Positions 52,571 through 55,500 of a DNA stretch of 64,000 bases are shown here, one piece after another (the first letter of the stretch is position 1; every line of letters begins with the position of its first letter). A program made the translations under genes and the position numbers. The notes beneath the pieces were generated by a model. That model did not search any database, had not been told where the DNA came from, and saw nothing but the letters and a program-made list of their open reading frames with translations. This stretch comes from Diadema setosum (Eukaryota > Echinodermata > Echinoidea > Diadematoida > Diadematidae): the NCBI GenBank assembly GCA_033980235.1, contig CM067070.1:5919544-5983543 (forward strand), written 5' to 3'.

Positions 52571-55500
52571 AACCCTATAAAGCCCAAGATATTTTGACGC
52601 CTGCGAGCACAAGGGTGTGTGTGTGGGAAGGGGGGGGGGGCTGCACACTGTACCCCCATAACTTCTTTATTATATGATGTATCACCGTCATAATATTATT
52701 TGACACGTCGGTAGAGCAACTCATACTCTACATGACGCAACATTTGAAATTTCTCGAGGGTCACCCACTGAGGCCGTCAAAAAAAACAAAATAAAACAGA
52801 TACTGACGAAATATGCTGAAATCATGTTTCTTCTAATATTTCTTTATTCAAAGTGTATAATATTATGTTGTATCTTATACCAATCATTTTTATATTTGCC
52901 ACAAAGGAAATGCAAATCAACCTTCACTATGTGTTATGGTTGCAAAATTTCAGGTCAGCACATGGGGGTGCTTTTCATTACAGTATGATTTGATTTTATT
53001 TGATTTTATTCATTTAGTCGCTGTATTGCATCATTTACAATTCCTTTTTTTAATCGGGTAAAGTCCGTAGGAGTGGCAAATGAAAATATGATAAGGGAGT
53101 ACAATTAAATGGGGTCTATAGGGCAATTACCCCCTGGGCAATTACCCCGCACCCTTCCCCTGGCCCTAATCCTAATCCTAATCCTGAACCTAATCCTATC
53201 CCTAACTCAAACTCCTAACCCTAACCCTAACCCTAGTCGTTACTCTAAGCTTACCACTAACCAGTATTTAGCCGGGGGGTAATTGCCCTCTCGGGGTAAT
53301 TGCCCGGATACGAATTAAATGTGCCCCCCTTGGTTTTATAGGGTTAAAACATACAGACAACTGGTACGAGACATGGTTAACTATAAGTATATGTGCAATC
53401 ATCCCCTGAATTCATTTCACCTTACTCTGTCGTTAAAGGGTGTGTACAGTTCTGGTCGAGGTGAGGATACTATACAGTGTAGTTTTTAACGTTTTGCGAG
53501 ATATACAGAAACCACTCTATTAGATGCCAAAGAGCATGCAATTCTAAGGGGTATCAAAAGTTTATTTGATGAAAATCGGTTTTGAAATGGGTGAGATATC
53601 CAAAAACAAGGTGAAACAAAGAGATCCTAACAAAAGGTCTGGCTTTTGCCTTTTATTATTATCACATTTTTTTGGATATCTCAGCCATTTGAAAACCAAT
53701 TTTCATCAAATAAACGTTGAATCCTTCTTAATATTATATGCACTTTCACATTTCATAAGGGGTTTCTCATTATCTCACATACGAATGTTCAAAGCATTGA
53801 ATCCCCACCTCAACCTGTCCTGTTCAGTCCCTTTAAAGCACAGTTTTAATATTTCGCACCTACCGTTGTTAGTAGCCGACAATCACATTGCGCGAGTTCT
53901 TCTGACGACATCAAGTCAGCACTTACTATTCCAACCGATATCTCTATTGTTGTTCCAGGGATCTATCGCACAACAAGATTCATACCATTATCAGTGGAGT
54001 GTTCCACGATTTGACCAGCCTCTATGCTTTGTAAGTACTGTACAACAAAATTATGTTCTGAGACTTTATCCGATATTTTCGATTCATTATGGTTATAGTC
54101 AAATAGTTAAGATTGAATCATGTTAATATGTCGTGGCAATAACGATGTTACTAATCACTTTTTTATCATACTTCTCGTCAAATTACTAGCAATTGTATCT
54201 GAAAGGACTGAAGGAAAAGAAAACGACCAGTACTGGGCGTACCATTTTAACCCAATGTTAATGCATGACGTTCTTTCGTGATTCCAATTCTATTTTAGTT
54301 GTTGACTTAAGTTTGATTTTTTTTTTCAAATCCATGGACAGTTACCTAGTCATACAGTGTAAATGTCTTGATGATCATTTTTTCTGTTAATTTTCACGCA
54401 GGAACCTGTCAATGAACGCAGTCCAGCTTCTTCAGTCGCGCACTTTCTCAAGTCAGACAATGCTGAAGTACCTGTAAGAGACGATACAATAATCCTTACC
54501 ATTGACAGCATTGATGCTACTCTAGATGTTATTGTTTGCTACTATCGTTAATATATATAATCATTGTCATGTAACAGTTATATAGGTTTGCCCTAATGGG
54601 CAGACCAGTCATGTTTTAGAGGGTTCAACTGATTCTTTCTTTTTTATTTTTAGGTAACTTACCACTCATGTTCAGTTTTTTTTTCTGTCTTTCCAAGTTA
54701 TCAATTGATAAAAAGACACCTGGGAACATAAATAATCATGTGTCATTTACTTTGCAATTACTTTCATTATTTGTGTATACAATATAATCTCGATGTAAGT
54801 CCTTCTTTAAGATGGATGTTGCGTGTTGTTTTGTTTTGTTTTTTTGGTCACAGAGCATTGGATAATAATCCAATTACATACATTGAACCAGATGCATTCA
54901 TCAACCTCACTGAACTGGAATATTTGTAAGTACAAAAAAGACAAATGTTCTACCACTTCTGGGTTTTTTTTTTTGTTTTTTTTTTTGTTTTTGCAACTAT
55001 TCAACGTTTGACTTTTATAGGTAAATTTGGATGGATTTGTATCCATGCCTTGACAGTTTGTCTTTAAAAAAAAACACCTAAAACAAAAACAAAAAAATTA
55101 ATTTAGCAAAGACCCTTACTTCTTCTTTCATTTCAAGAATTAAAAAGTGAAAATCAGGAGAAAACAAATAAGAAAAAGTGCATGTACAACGTGAATTACA
55201 AAGCAATTCCGCCATAAAGTAGAATCGTGTCGTAGTATATAAGAGCGTACTCTTTGAAGTAATGCAGATGAATATTGCAATAATTGATGGTCTTTCGTGT
55301 GTGTGTTTTTTTCTCTCTCCTGTAAGGTTTCTAACAAATGTTAAACTGCACGTTGTTGACAGCAACACAGTGACACCGCTTAAGTCTTTGACTGCTGTGT
55401 AAGTATGCCGCGTTTGTTTGTGTTTTGTTCTACACGCTGGTTGTAGATCATTGAATGAAAATTGCCCCGCCCCTTGAGTCATGATATTGGTTAATGATAC

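Noticed and set aside
53566..54126. 186-codon open frame
   Set aside because: It lies across a foldback MITE and overlaps the real LRR exon in another frame.
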